Assembly (NCBI GenBank): GCA_028288775.1
Contig: JAQGHP010000661.1
Location: 1 to 19,938, forward strand
Reading direction: 5' to 3'
DNA from: Phycisphaerales bacterium
GTDB taxonomy: Bacteria > Planctomycetota > Phycisphaerae > Tepidisphaerales > Tepidisphaeraceae
Length of the DNA stretch: 19,938 nucleotides
Shown: positions 13,411 through 19,938 of the stretch, piece after piece
How positions within the stretch are numbered: the first letter of the stretch is position 1
Layout: every line of letters starts with the position of its first letter
Translations under genes and position numbers: made by a program
The notes under the pieces: generated by a model
The model's input: only the letters and a program-made list of their open reading frames with translations
Told to the model about the DNA's origin: nothing
Databases searched by the model: none

Positions 13411-14316
13411 ATGCTTTTCGACACGCTTCATCCTCCGCCGGTCCATGAGGAGTCCACCATCTCAAGCGGCGAACTACGCCTCCACACCCATCGCGTGCGG
13501 CTGGCCGGCGCTCCACCGCGCGCCCTGCTGCGGATCATTCACGGTTACGGCGAACATGGCGGCCGCTATCTCGCCTTCATGCGCTGGATGGCCGAGCGCC
13601 GCATCGCGTGCGAGGCGGTGGATCTCCGCGGACACGGGCGCTCCCCCGGATCACGTGGCTACGTTTCCCGATGGGAGGAATATCTGGACGACGTCGCGGC
13701 GTTCCTCCGCACCCCCGCGTCCGAAGGCGACGGCGAAAATGGATCGCCCGCCCCGCTTTATGTACTCGGCCACAGCCACGGCGGTCTCATCGCCGCCGCC
13801 GCGGGCGAGCGCGGTATCTTCGCCCAAGCCGGCGTCGCCGGCTGCATCCTCTGTTCCCCCTACCTCGGCACGCGCATTCCCCTTTCTCCCGGCAAGCGTC
13901 TTTTGGCTATGGTGGCCAACCACTTGTGGCCCAGCATGCGGGTGAAGACGGGGCTGCAGGAGCAATGGCTCACGAGCGACCCGGAAATGAAAGCAGAGAG
14001 CCGGTCGGACGCACTGCTGTGCCGCACCGCCACGCCCAGGTGGTACGCGGGGCTGAAGGACGCCCGCGCCCGCACGATTTCGCGGGCGTCGGCGTTTACG
14101 CTGCCGCTGCTATGCCTGGCAGGCGAGGACGACCGAGTAGCCGACCCCTCCGCGACCGCCGACTTCTTCCGCCGAGCCGGGTCGGCGGATAAGTCGCTCT
14201 ACGTCTACCCGAATCGCGTCCACGAACTGCTGCGCGAAACGGGGCGGGAGCGCATATTTGCGGAGATATTGGGCTGGATGCAGGTGAGGGAGGGTGAAGG
14301 AAAAAGTAAAAAGTAG
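13411..14316 (+). CDS. Alpha/beta hydrolase, monoacylglycerol lipase/lysophospholipase-like (Hydrolase_4, S33)
   Basis: The 301-residue protein has the fold signature of the serine-hydrolase family that includes monoacylglycerol lipase: IIHGYGEHGGRY (42-53), VDLRGHGRSPGSRG (70-83), the nucleophile elbow LGHSHGG with Ser122, the acid Asp240 or Asp241 in LAGEDDRVAD and His271 in NRVHELL. The triad is complete, so it should be an active esterase or lipase; the substrate is unknown. No signal peptide is seen, so it is probably cytoplasmic. Only weak ribosome-binding sequence precedes ATG 13411. The last ten residues (VREGEGKSKK region) are encoded by the left arm of heptad element E, and the stop codon (14314-14316) lies inside it, so the C-terminal tail is probably repeat-derived. 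Confidence 0.93.
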   Translation: MLFDTLHPPPVHEESTISSGELRLHTHRVRLAGAPPRALLRIIHGYGEHGGRYLAFMRWMAERRIACEAVDLRGHGRSPGSRGYVSRWEEYLDDVAAFLRTPASEGDGENGSPAPLYVLGHSHGGLIAAAAGERGIFAQAGVAGCILCSPYLGTRIPLSPGKRLLAMVANHLWPSMRVKTGLQEQWLTSDPEMKAESRSDALLCRTATPRWYAGLKDARARTISRASAFTLPLLCLAGEDDRVADPSATADFFRRAGSADKSLYVYPNRVHELLRETGRERIFAEILGWMQVREGEGKSKK

Positions 14317-14401
14317 AAAGGAAAGTGCGGAGCGATCGGAGCGGGATCAGGCGTCCTTGGTTCGCCCCATTCACTTTTACCTTTTCACCTTTTTACTTTT
14401 G
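14284..14401. repeat. Heptad inverted-repeat element E between convergent genes
   Basis: The left arm (14284-14325) reads GTGAGGG, AGGGTGA, AGGAAAA, AGTAAAA, AGTAGAA, AGGAAAG. The right arm (14374-14401) reads CTTTTAC, CTTTTCA, CCTTTTT, ACTTTTG; its reverse complement is CAAAAGT, AAAAAGG, TGAAAAG, GTAAAAG. The arms are inverted: purine-rich then pyrimidine-rich. The stop codons of both convergent genes lie within the arms (hydrolase TAG 14314-14316, MFS TAA 14393-14395). On either strand the transcript would form a hairpin ending in a U-rich arm, so a bidirectional terminator is a natural reading. Confidence 0.8.
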
Positions 14402-15781
14402 CCTCTCCTCCAACTCCGGCAGAAACATCGCGACCACGATCGCGGGAATGAGCAGCAGGCTGTTGCACAAGAGAGCGATCCTGAAATCCCCGACCTTGTT
14501 GAACAGGCCGAAGAATATCGTCCCGAACGCCGCGGCGAGGCGGCCGATGTTGTAGCTGAAACCGGCGCCCGTCGTTCGCAGCAGTGTCGGGAAAAGGGGC
14601 GGCAGGTACATCGTGAACAGCCCGAAAACCCCGGAGAAAAAGCCCACCCACGGCACCCACCGCATCAGCGACGCGTGCCCCCGTTCCACGCAGAACGCCC
14701 CGGCCATCGCCAGGAAAAAGCCCACGAACATCAGGGCAATCGCCCGCCTATAGCCCAAGGCTTTTGCCATGGCCGCGGCGAAGAAATTCCCGGCGATCGA
14801 CGTGCCGATGAGCAGGAAAAACGACGTGAGCACCAGCCGCTCGCGGTCTGCCTTTGCCCAGCTGCTCAGGTCGGGCAGGTTGCGGAGGTGCTGATTGATC
14901 CAAAACATGAACGCCCACCACGCCGTGAGCGAGCAGGCGCAGACGACGATCGTGAGGAGAGTCGTCCGCCGCACGGGAGGACGGAATAAATCCGCGAACC
15001 CGGGCTGCGTCGCGGCGGCTGCCGGTTCGTCCCCCGCGCCCGCGGGTTGTCCGGGAACGATGACAGGGAACCCTCGGCGCTGGTCCGCTCTCCCCTCCTT
15101 CGCATCCAGCCAAGCCTGCGGCTCCGGGACGGACTTGCGTACCCAGAAGACCACAAGGGCCGGCACCACGCCGACGAGGAACACCGCCCGTTGATTGTTG
15201 ACAAGTAAGTAGGTTACGCCGCAGGCCAGCAAGACGCCGACGTTCACGGCGGTTTGCAGCACCGCCGCCGCCCACGGGCGGAAGCGTGCCGGCCACGTCT
15301 CGGCGAGCAGCGCCGAGCCGACCGCCCATTCTCCGCCGATCCCCAACGCCGCCAGAAAGCGGAACAGCATCAACTGCCACCACGCCTGCGCGAAGAACGA
15401 AAGCCCGGTAAACGTGGCGTAGGTGAGGATCGTCAACCCCAGCGCCCGGCTGCGCCCCAGCTTGTCCCCCACGCGCCCGAAGAACCCGCCGCCCAGCGCC
15501 CAGCCAATGAGGAATGCGGCTTGAATCCACGAGCTTTTCGCCGTCACCTGCGGGTCAGCCACGTTCGCCGTGTGCAGCAGGCTTGCCACAAACGGGGCGG
15601 CCACGAGCGTGTACAGGTGCATGTCCAGCCCGTCGAACAACCACCCGAGCCACGCCGCGATTCCCGACTTCCATTGCTGAGGCGTTAGTCGGTCCGAAGG
15701 CGAGCCCTGCATCGTGCGCGGCTCGGCATATCCGACGATGGAGCTTTCTGCGGCCGACGGGGTGGAATGAATGCCAGACAT
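14393..15781 (-). CDS. Major facilitator superfamily transporter (sugar/acid-type)
   Basis: The protein is about 462 residues from ATG 15781 and predicts twelve membrane helices in two halves. The first half shows WLGWLFDGLDMHLYTLVAAP, then GGGFFGRVGDKLGRSRAL (the MFS loop 2-3 motif) and FLAALGIGGEWAVGSALLAETWP, which is typical of the sugar-porter/aromatic-acid (AAHS-like) branch. A cytoplasmic loop rich in Gly, Ala and Arg (around DAKEGRADQRRG) links the halves. Substrate cannot be told. Starts at 15820 and 15712 are in frame; none has a clear ribosome binding site and 15781 is a compromise. Its stop is in the right arm of heptad element E, convergent with the hydrolase gene. Confidence 0.93.
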   Translation of the reverse strand: MSGIHSTPSAAESSIVGYAEPRTMQGSPSDRLTPQQWKSGIAAWLGWLFDGLDMHLYTLVAAPFVASLLHTANVADPQVTAKSSWIQAAFLIGWALGGGFFGRVGDKLGRSRALGLTILTYATFTGLSFFAQAWWQLMLFRFLAALGIGGEWAVGSALLAETWPARFRPWAAAVLQTAVNVGVLLACGVTYLLVNNQRAVFLVGVVPALVVFWVRKSVPEPQAWLDAKEGRADQRRGFPVIVPGQPAGAGDEPAAAATQPGFADLFRPPVRRTTLLTIVVCACSLTAWWAFMFWINQHLRNLPDLSSWAKADRERLVLTSFFLLIGTSIAGNFFAAAMAKALGYRRAIALMFVGFFLAMAGAFCVERGHASLMRWVPWVGFFSGVFGLFTMYLPPLFPTLLRTTGAGFSYNIGRLAAAFGTIFFGLFNKVGDFRIALLCNSLLLIPAIVVAMFLPELEERQK

Positions 15782-15877
15782 GGAAGTTCGGATTGTGAAC
15801 GCCGCGTCGCGGACTTGCAACTACCGAAGGGCGAGCGCGGCGAACGGATTGCATTCCAATTAGCGCGGCCCTTCCCC

Positions 15878-16086
15878 GTGGCACGGGCGGCCCGCCCGTG
15901 GGCGGTACTCCGCCGTGTTGGCCGATTTTGGCCCTCCAAGGTTGTGTGGCACAGCGGCTATGTCGTCGTTTCCCGCTTGCGGAGGAATCACAGCCGGGGG
16001 CGGCTGTGCCACGTATTGCTGTCTTCCATCCGAGTACGGATCGAACATCACGGGATACCGTGACCATGGGCGGGCCGCCCATGCCA
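15878..16086. repeat. Composite palindromic intergenic element, copy 1 (CACGGGCGG family)
   Basis: It occupies much of the 393-base gap between the MFS gene and the small membrane-protein gene. At the left end, 15882-15900 is a near-perfect palindrome CACGGGCGG-C-CCGCCCGTG, followed by GGCGGTACTCCGCC. At the right end, 16065-16083 is CATGGGCGG-G-CCGCCCATG. Between them, GTGGCACAGC (15946-15955) pairs with GCTGTGCCAC (16003-16012). The order outer palindrome, inner inverted pair, outer palindrome is shared with copy 2 at 18028. The remainder of the gap (15782-15877 and 16087-16174) shows nothing recognised. Confidence 0.85.
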
Positions 16087-16174
16087 TTACGTGGGGTATC
16101 GCGACCTTGTGAATGCGCATTTCGCGATTATGTCAAGATCGTGCATCTTTCCCGGCGACGTTATCATTCCACGT

Positions 16175-16342
16175 ATGGAAGAGCCGCGACCGCTGGACTA
16201 CGCCTCCCCGCCGCCGCCGAGGAAGCGGTCACGCCCGATGCCCGAGCAATGGATTCTTGTCGGATGCATTATCATTCCATTCTCACTGCTCCTGCTTTTT
16301 CTCATCGGAATCGCAATCGTGGCCGTTCTTGGATCGAGGTAA
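16175..16342 (+). CDS. Small proline-rich single-pass membrane protein, 55 residues
   Basis: The product begins MEEPRPLDYASPPPPRKRSR, a charged proline-rich stretch, and then has one long hydrophobic segment (about residues 26-52, ILVGCIIIPFSLLLLFLIGIAIVAVL) ending in GSR. This is the layout of a small tail-anchored or bitopic protein. The frame is open upstream to 16091, but that stretch overlaps the repeat element and looks non-coding, so ATG 16175 is chosen. No Shine-Dalgarno site is evident. It precedes the GYF_2 membrane protein by 71 bases in the same direction; the function is unknown. Confidence 0.6.
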   Translation: MEEPRPLDYASPPPPRKRSRPMPEQWILVGCIIIPFSLLLLFLIGIAIVAVLGSR

Positions 16343-16413
16343 GTGCGGTACCATATGACGTGGGTTTGGGCGCATTTGCATTTCCGGCGTAATCACTTTT
16401 TGGGGAGCTTGCG

Positions 16414-17097
16414 ATGGCTGATTGGTACTACACCTCCGGCGGGCGGCAGCGCGGGCCGGTGAGCGAAAGTGAGCTTAAATCGCTCGTCGCCGGGGGGACA
16501 ATCCGCCCTTCGGATTTGGTATGGAACCCGTCGATGCCGCAGTGGGTGCCAGCGGGGCAGGCGGGCGCGCTGGGGGCCGCCATGGCGTCGGCGCCCACGC
16601 CCGGATACTCGGCGGCCCCTTTGCCTGCCGTTGGCGTTGCCGCGGCGGCGCCCGCGCCCGCGCCGTATGCCGCTCTCGCGTATGCGGGCCCCGACGTCCA
16701 TGCGGTCGAATTCACGCATCAGTCCATGGAGATGCTCCGCCAGACGCGGCCCTGGGCGTTGTTTATTTCGATTATATTTTTCCCCGTCGGCGGCCTCTGT
16801 GCGTTTGCGACGCTGGCGATGATCGCCGCGTTGATATTCGGCCGAAGCGGGCCGCCCTCGCTTCGTTGGCTCGTCGCGGGGATCGTGCTTCTGTCGCTCG
16901 TTTATGTCATCCCCGCGATATACATGGTGCGTTTTTCGTCGAAGGTCGCCAGGCTCGTTCGCATGCGACGCACCGCCGACCTCGAAGCCGCGCTCGCGGA
17001 GATGCGAAACGTCTTCCGCGTCAGCGGCATATTGATCGTCGCCGGAATCGCATTGTGTGTGCTCGGCATCGGCGCGGTGTTGATTTTCGCGAGTTGA
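16414..17097 (+). CDS. GYF_2 (DUF4339) domain membrane protein with DUF5362-like C-terminus
   Basis: The 227-residue protein starts with a GYF_2 domain (about 4-47): WYYTSGGRQRGPVSESELKS, LVAGGTIRPSDLVWNPSMPQWVPA. This domain is a small protein-peptide interaction module in bacteria. An Ala/Pro-rich linker (about 50-95) leads to MEMLRQTRPWALFISIIFF, after which three membrane helices are predicted near 112-140, 148-170 and 203-226; this half resembles DUF5362. GGGGAG six bases before the ATG supports the start. It is the third element of a plus-strand run with the small membrane protein upstream and the secreted hydrolase 65 bases downstream. Function is unknown; a membrane scaffold binding proline-rich partners is possible, and the proline-rich neighbour at 16175 is a candidate partner by inference only. 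Confidence 0.88.
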   Translation: MADWYYTSGGRQRGPVSESELKSLVAGGTIRPSDLVWNPSMPQWVPAGQAGALGAAMASAPTPGYSAAPLPAVGVAAAAPAPAPYAALAYAGPDVHAVEFTHQSMEMLRQTRPWALFISIIFFPVGGLCAFATLAMIAALIFGRSGPPSLRWLVAGIVLLSLVYVIPAIYMVRFSSKVARLVRMRRTADLEAALAEMRNVFRVSGILIVAGIALCVLGIGAVLIFAS

Positions 17098-17162
17098 ATC
17101 TCCACATGCCCCTCGGTTTTCGAATTACGCCTATTTCCCAAGGCGGAGGTATAACTTCACCC

Positions 17163-17996
17163 ATGAAACCAATCCTCTTCGCCGCACTTCTTTCGATCGC
17201 ATCGAGCGCCTTCGCCAGCGACCCCGGCACGCCCGGCGGGCTTCCGCCCGGAGAGAAGGGGGCGAAGGCCGTTCTCGAAAAATCGCCGCGGCATGGGGAG
17301 TGGGTGGAAGTCGCCGTGCCCGGTGCGAAGACGCCGTTGCGCAGCTACATCGTTTATCCCGAACGGAAGGACAAAGCGCCCGTCGTCATCGTCATTCACG
17401 AGATCTTCGGCGAAAGCGATTGGATCCGCTCCGTCACCGACCAATTGGCCGCGGACGGGTTCATCGCGATCGCGCCGGACATGCTCAGCGGCCACGGGAA
17501 AGACGGCGGCGGCACCGACACCTTCGCCAGCCGCGATGACGTGGTGAAGGCCATCCGCGACCTCAAGCCCGAGGAAGTGACGGCGGATGTAAACGCCGTC
17601 CGCGCCTACGGCGCGAAGCTCCCCGCCTCCAGCGGGAAGACCGCGACGATCGGCTTTTGCTGGGGCGGCGGACAGAGTTTCGCCTACGCCGCGAGCCAGC
17701 CCGACCTCAGCGCCGCCGTCGTCTACTACGGAACCCCGCCGGCCCCCGAGGCCCTTGCCAAAGTCGCCTGCCCCGTGCTCGGCCTTTACGGCGGCAACGA
17801 CGCCCGCGTCACGTCCACCGTCGAGCCCACCGCCGCCGCCATGAAGAAGCTGGGCAAGCCGTATACGCCGCACGTCTACGACGGCGCAGGCCACGGCTTC
17901 CTCCGTGCGCAGGACGGCGCTAATGGCGCGAATCAAAAGGCCGCCGATCAGGCCTGGCCGACCACGATCGAGTTCCTCCGTGTGAACACGAAATAG
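17163..17996 (+). CDS. Secreted dienelactone hydrolase family protein
   Basis: The 277-residue protein begins with a signal peptide (MKPILFAALLSIASSAFA, cleavage near Ala18-Ser19), so it should act outside the cytoplasm. The alpha/beta-hydrolase part has VIVIHEIFGESDWIRSVTD (75-93) with Glu80, the nucleophile elbow GFCWGGGQ with Cys166, Asp213 in GGNDARV and His244 in GAGHGF. The Cys-Asp-His triad plus Glu is typical of dienelactone hydrolases; the natural substrate is uncertain and need not be dienelactone. GGAGGT lies about 12 bases before ATG 17163, slightly far but usable. The stretch before the fold (20-45) is a low-complexity Gly/Pro linker. The repeat element copy 2 begins about 30 bases after the stop. 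Confidence 0.93.
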   Translation: MKPILFAALLSIASSAFASDPGTPGGLPPGEKGAKAVLEKSPRHGEWVEVAVPGAKTPLRSYIVYPERKDKAPVVIVIHEIFGESDWIRSVTDQLAADGFIAIAPDMLSGHGKDGGGTDTFASRDDVVKAIRDLKPEEVTADVNAVRAYGAKLPASSGKTATIGFCWGGGQSFAYAASQPDLSAAVVYYGTPPAPEALAKVACPVLGLYGGNDARVTSTVEPTAAAMKKLGKPYTPHVYDGAGHGFLRAQDGANGANQKAADQAWPTTIEFLRVNTK

Positions 17997-18027
17997 CAAA
18001 CCGATTTCGAGGGCGGCTTCCCTCTTC

Positions 18028-18323
18028 GTGGCACGGGCGGCCCGCCCGTGGGCGGCGGTACTCCGCCGCGTTGGCCTGTACTCAGGTCAAGAAAGCAAGA
18101 GCGAAGCGACTATTCGCATCCACGCCGGATAGGTCGCTGCGCTCGGGCTTTCTTCGATGCGGGTAGATCGAATGTCACGGATTACCGTGACCATGGGCGG
18201 GCCGCCCATGCCACTTTATGCGGATTACCGTGACCATTGGCGAGCCGCCCATGTCACTTTGGGCGGTGTACCGCGACCATGGGCAAGCTCCCCATGGCAC
18301 TGTAAGAGCGAGCCGCCCGTGCC
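18028..18323. repeat. Composite palindromic intergenic element, copy 2 (CACGGGCGG family)
   Basis: It fills most of the 359-base gap between the hydrolase and mutY. It begins with the same sequence as copy 1: CACGGGCGGCCCGCCCGTG at 18032-18050, then GGCGGTACTCCGCC and GTTGGCC. The inner pair is different: 18091-18110 pairs with 18133-18152 (17 of 20 positions). It then has a run of palindromes: CATGGGCGG/CCGCCCATG at 18192-18210, a degenerate copy at 18235-18253, CCATGGG..CCCATGG at 18277-18297 and a half-site GAGCCGCCCGTGCCA-like at 18307-18323. It is extended relative to copy 1, suggesting tandem growth of the right end. Confidence 0.85.
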
Positions 18324-18331
18324 AGATAAGG

Positions 18332-18344
18332 CTGCCGGCGGCAG
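18332..18344. terminator. Short GC hairpin after mutY, weak terminator candidate
   Basis: CTGCCG-G-CGGCAG forms a 6-bp perfect stem 11 bases beyond the mutY stop. No U-run follows on the minus strand, so intrinsic termination is doubtful. Confidence 0.25.
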
Positions 18345-18355
18345 GGGTGGGGCGG

Positions 18356-19438
18356 TTATTGCGAGAGTTCCCGCAGCATTTGGGCGATCCGCAAATGCGG
18401 TCGCGGTAGCGGGAATTCGTCGAGCCGATCGAGCAGCGTCCAGCGGCGCGGGCGATCGTCGGCGGGGGTGGCCGTGGCCGTCGCTGTGCAGTGGAACACT
18501 TCGAATTCGTAGCGCCGATGGGTCAGGCCGTGGGTCACCGTTCCCAAGGCGCGGATCTGCTTAACGCGAATCGGCAACGCCGGCGGGTTTGCCGCCTGCT
18601 CCCCGGTCGCGGCCTCCCCCGGGATCGTGGTGAACTGCCACATCCCCGCCCAGCGGCCGGTGGCGGGGCGCTGTTCCAGGAGCCATTGGCCGTCGCCGCG
18701 CCGGATGCAATACGTCCGCCGGAGGACCAGCGGCGTCGGCTTCGCCTTTTTCGGAGCGGGGATTTTCTCCTGCACGCCCGCGGCGAATGCTTCACAATGG
18801 TCGCGCACCGGGCACAGCAGGCATTGTGGATTCCGCGGCGTGCAAATCAGCGCGCCAAGCTCCATCATCGCCGAATTGAAATCGCCCACCCGTTGGAGGG
18901 GGAGGATCTCCTCGGCCCGCCGCCATAGGTGCTGCTGTGTTCGGCGGTCGCGCGGGTCGGTGGCGATGGCGTCGAGCCGGCAGAGGACGCGCTGCACGTT
19001 GGCGTCGAGAATCGGCGCTCGGCGGCCGAACGCGATCGAAGCCACCGCCCCGGCGGTGTACCGGCCGACGCCAGGGAGCTTTAATAACTCCGCCGCCTCG
19101 CTGGGCATCGTGCCCCCCAACTCGCCCATGACCATCCGGGCTGCCGATTGCAGGTTGCGCGCCCGCGAGTAGTAGCCCAGGCCCTGCCAGTGCCGGAGCA
19201 CTTCCTGCTCATCCGCGGCGGCCAGGTCGGCGAGCGTCGGGAAGCGGGCCAAAAATCGGTGGAAATAAGGGATAACTGTCGCGACTTGGGTTTGCTGGAG
19301 CATGGTCTCGCTCACCAGAACGTGGTAAGGATTCAGCTCCGCGCCCCCGGCGGCATCGACACGCCAGGGCAAATCACGCCGGCTCCGGTCGTACCAACGC
19401 AAGAGTCGCCGGGCGAATGTTGAAGCGGAAGACAACAT
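18356..19438 (-). CDS. mutY: Adenine DNA glycosylase MutY
   Basis: MutY removes adenine mispaired with 8-oxoguanine in base-excision repair. From ATG 19438 the protein is 360 residues, the usual length. It has SETMLQQTQVATVIPYF with Glu44, the helix-hairpin-helix LPGVGRYTAGAVASIAFG (121-138), the catalytic Asp145 in ILDANVQRVLCRL, the [4Fe-4S] ligands Cys199, 206, 209 and 215 (C-x6-C-x2-C-x5-C) and a C-terminal NUDIX-like domain with EQRPATGRWAGMWQF that reads 8-oxoguanine. An upstream open stretch to 19546 lacks family similarity. It is divergent from the DUF4926 gene. All catalytic residues are present. Confidence 0.96.
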   Translation of the reverse strand: MLSSASTFARRLLRWYDRSRRDLPWRVDAAGGAELNPYHVLVSETMLQQTQVATVIPYFHRFLARFPTLADLAAADEQEVLRHWQGLGYYSRARNLQSAARMVMGELGGTMPSEAAELLKLPGVGRYTAGAVASIAFGRRAPILDANVQRVLCRLDAIATDPRDRRTQQHLWRRAEEILPLQRVGDFNSAMMELGALICTPRNPQCLLCPVRDHCEAFAAGVQEKIPAPKKAKPTPLVLRRTYCIRRGDGQWLLEQRPATGRWAGMWQFTTIPGEAATGEQAANPPALPIRVKQIRALGTVTHGLTHRRYEFEVFHCTATATATPADDRPRRWTLLDRLDEFPLPRPHLRIAQMLRELSQ

Positions 19439-19625
19439 CGCCCGATCATACGCCCCCGGCGGCACCGTTGTATGCCCGCCGGAAGGGCGAGCGCCGACAG
19501 AAATTTGAAATCGTGTGTCTTTTTGACGCCGCCGACCTTGCTTCACTCCCTGTCCGTGCTACATTCGCTTGCTACGGTACATATCGCGTTTGGACGGACA
19601 GGGAAGTTTCACGGAGGATCCTCCC

Positions 19626-19856
19626 ATGCGTCGCCCGCTGATTGACGATTTCGTTCGTCTCACCCAGGACATCCCCGAACTCTCACTGAGCCGCGGGGAA
19701 TTGGGCGTGGTCCGCAGCACATGGTTTGCGCCCACGGTCGCCTACGAGGTGGAATTCCAGAAGATCGGCAACGATTACCAAACCCGCGCCCTTCTCCTCG
19801 AGGAGCAGGTGCAGGTTGCGGAGGATTCGCTCCTCCCGGCGGTTCCCATCCCCTAA
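19626..19856 (+). CDS. DUF4926 domain protein
   Basis: The 76-residue protein reads MRRPLIDDFVRLTQDIPELS, LSRGELGVVRSTWFAPTVAY, EVEFQKIGNDYQTRALLL, ending EEQVQVAEDSLLPAVPIP. This matches the small beta-rich DUF4926 family, where D-x-P-E-x-x-L-x-x-G-x-x-G and YEVEF are conserved; its role is unknown, with some members near toxin-antitoxin genes. GGAGGA lies about 11 bases upstream of the ATG and fixes the start. A TTGCTT (19538-19543) and TACATT (19560-19565) with a 16-base spacer form a possible promoter in the 187-base gap with mutY. No partner gene is visible before the window ends; 19857-19938 shows nothing. Confidence 0.85.
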   Translation: MRRPLIDDFVRLTQDIPELSLSRGELGVVRSTWFAPTVAYEVEFQKIGNDYQTRALLLEEQVQVAEDSLLPAVPIP

Positions 19857-19938
19857 GCCCATGTCACGCAAATAGTTCAAGGATCAGATGGTCAGGTGAA
19901 CCCCCGGCGTCGCGTCGGAAGTCATCAATAGGGCTCCC

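Noticed and set aside
16521..17996. One 491-codon frame fusing sequence under the GYF_2 gene to the dienelactone hydrolase
   Set aside because: The first ~210 codons are an out-of-frame reading of the GYF_2 gene; the hydrolase begins at 17163 with a proper signal peptide.
17157..17999. Minus-strand frame opposite the dienelactone hydrolase
   Set aside because: Antisense shadow with no motif; the plus strand has a complete catalytic set and a signal peptide.
15878..18323. Composite transposon bounded by the two palindromic elements
   Set aside because: No transposase gene and no target-site duplication can be seen; only the flanking repeats are supported.

Overview
This window looks like a chromosomal segment of a GC-rich member of the Planctomycetota, probably near the Phycisphaerae. 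That is inferred from four things: the cell-wall gene set, several small protein families I associate with planctomycetes (the basic KFWTVVA/RTRRGK/RWWER protein at 12936-13250, the HWLSRLP protein at 9628-10050 and the GYF_2 membrane protein at 16414-17097), a Uma2 nuclease, and abundant intergenic palindromes. No rRNA, tRNA, CRISPR array, transposase or phage gene was seen.

Region 1 (1-9280, minus strand) is a division/cell-wall (dcw) cluster, transcribed right to left as murE, murF, mraY, a Uma2-family nuclease gene, ftsW, murG and murC (murC is cut by the left edge). The products build the UDP-MurNAc-pentapeptide precursor (MurC, MurE, MurF), attach it to the lipid carrier (MraY), add GlcNAc to give lipid II (MurG) and polymerise it (FtsW, a SEDS glycosyltransferase). 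MurE carries the DNPR motif of meso-diaminopimelate-adding enzymes, so a DAP-type peptidoglycan is expected. murD, usually between mraY and ftsW, is not there; its place holds the Uma2 gene with its own promoter-like TATAAT and a good ribosome binding site.

Region 2 (9281-10985, plus strand) is a divergent run of small genes of unknown function. Region 3 (11110-14316) holds a eukaryote-like UDP-sugar pyrophosphorylase (UAP1/UDPGP type), two small hypothetical genes and an alpha/beta hydrolase. Region 4 (14393-19856) holds an MFS transporter, a small membrane protein, a GYF_2-domain membrane protein, a secreted dienelactone hydrolase, the adenine glycosylase MutY and a DUF4926 protein.

The most unusual content is intergenic. 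Five gene junctions (murC/murG, murG/ftsW, mraY/murF, murF/murE, hydrolase/MFS) carry the same architecture: two arms made of degenerate 7-base units in strict register, arranged as inverted repeats so that the transcript can fold into a hairpin. The 7-base word differs at each junction (CGAA-ending, GTGCTGA, GGACTGA, AGTTGCC, AGTAAAA) while the period and inverted layout are kept. Three protein stop codons lie inside arms. The murG/ftsW copy has 14 consecutive heptads and encloses a separate ~37-bp hairpin. A second family, built on the near-palindrome CACGGGCGG/CCGCCCGTG, occurs twice (15878-16086 and 18028-18323), in the same orientation on either side of the small-membrane/GYF_2/hydrolase block. 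I know no name or function for the heptad elements; they are the best candidate here for something undescribed.
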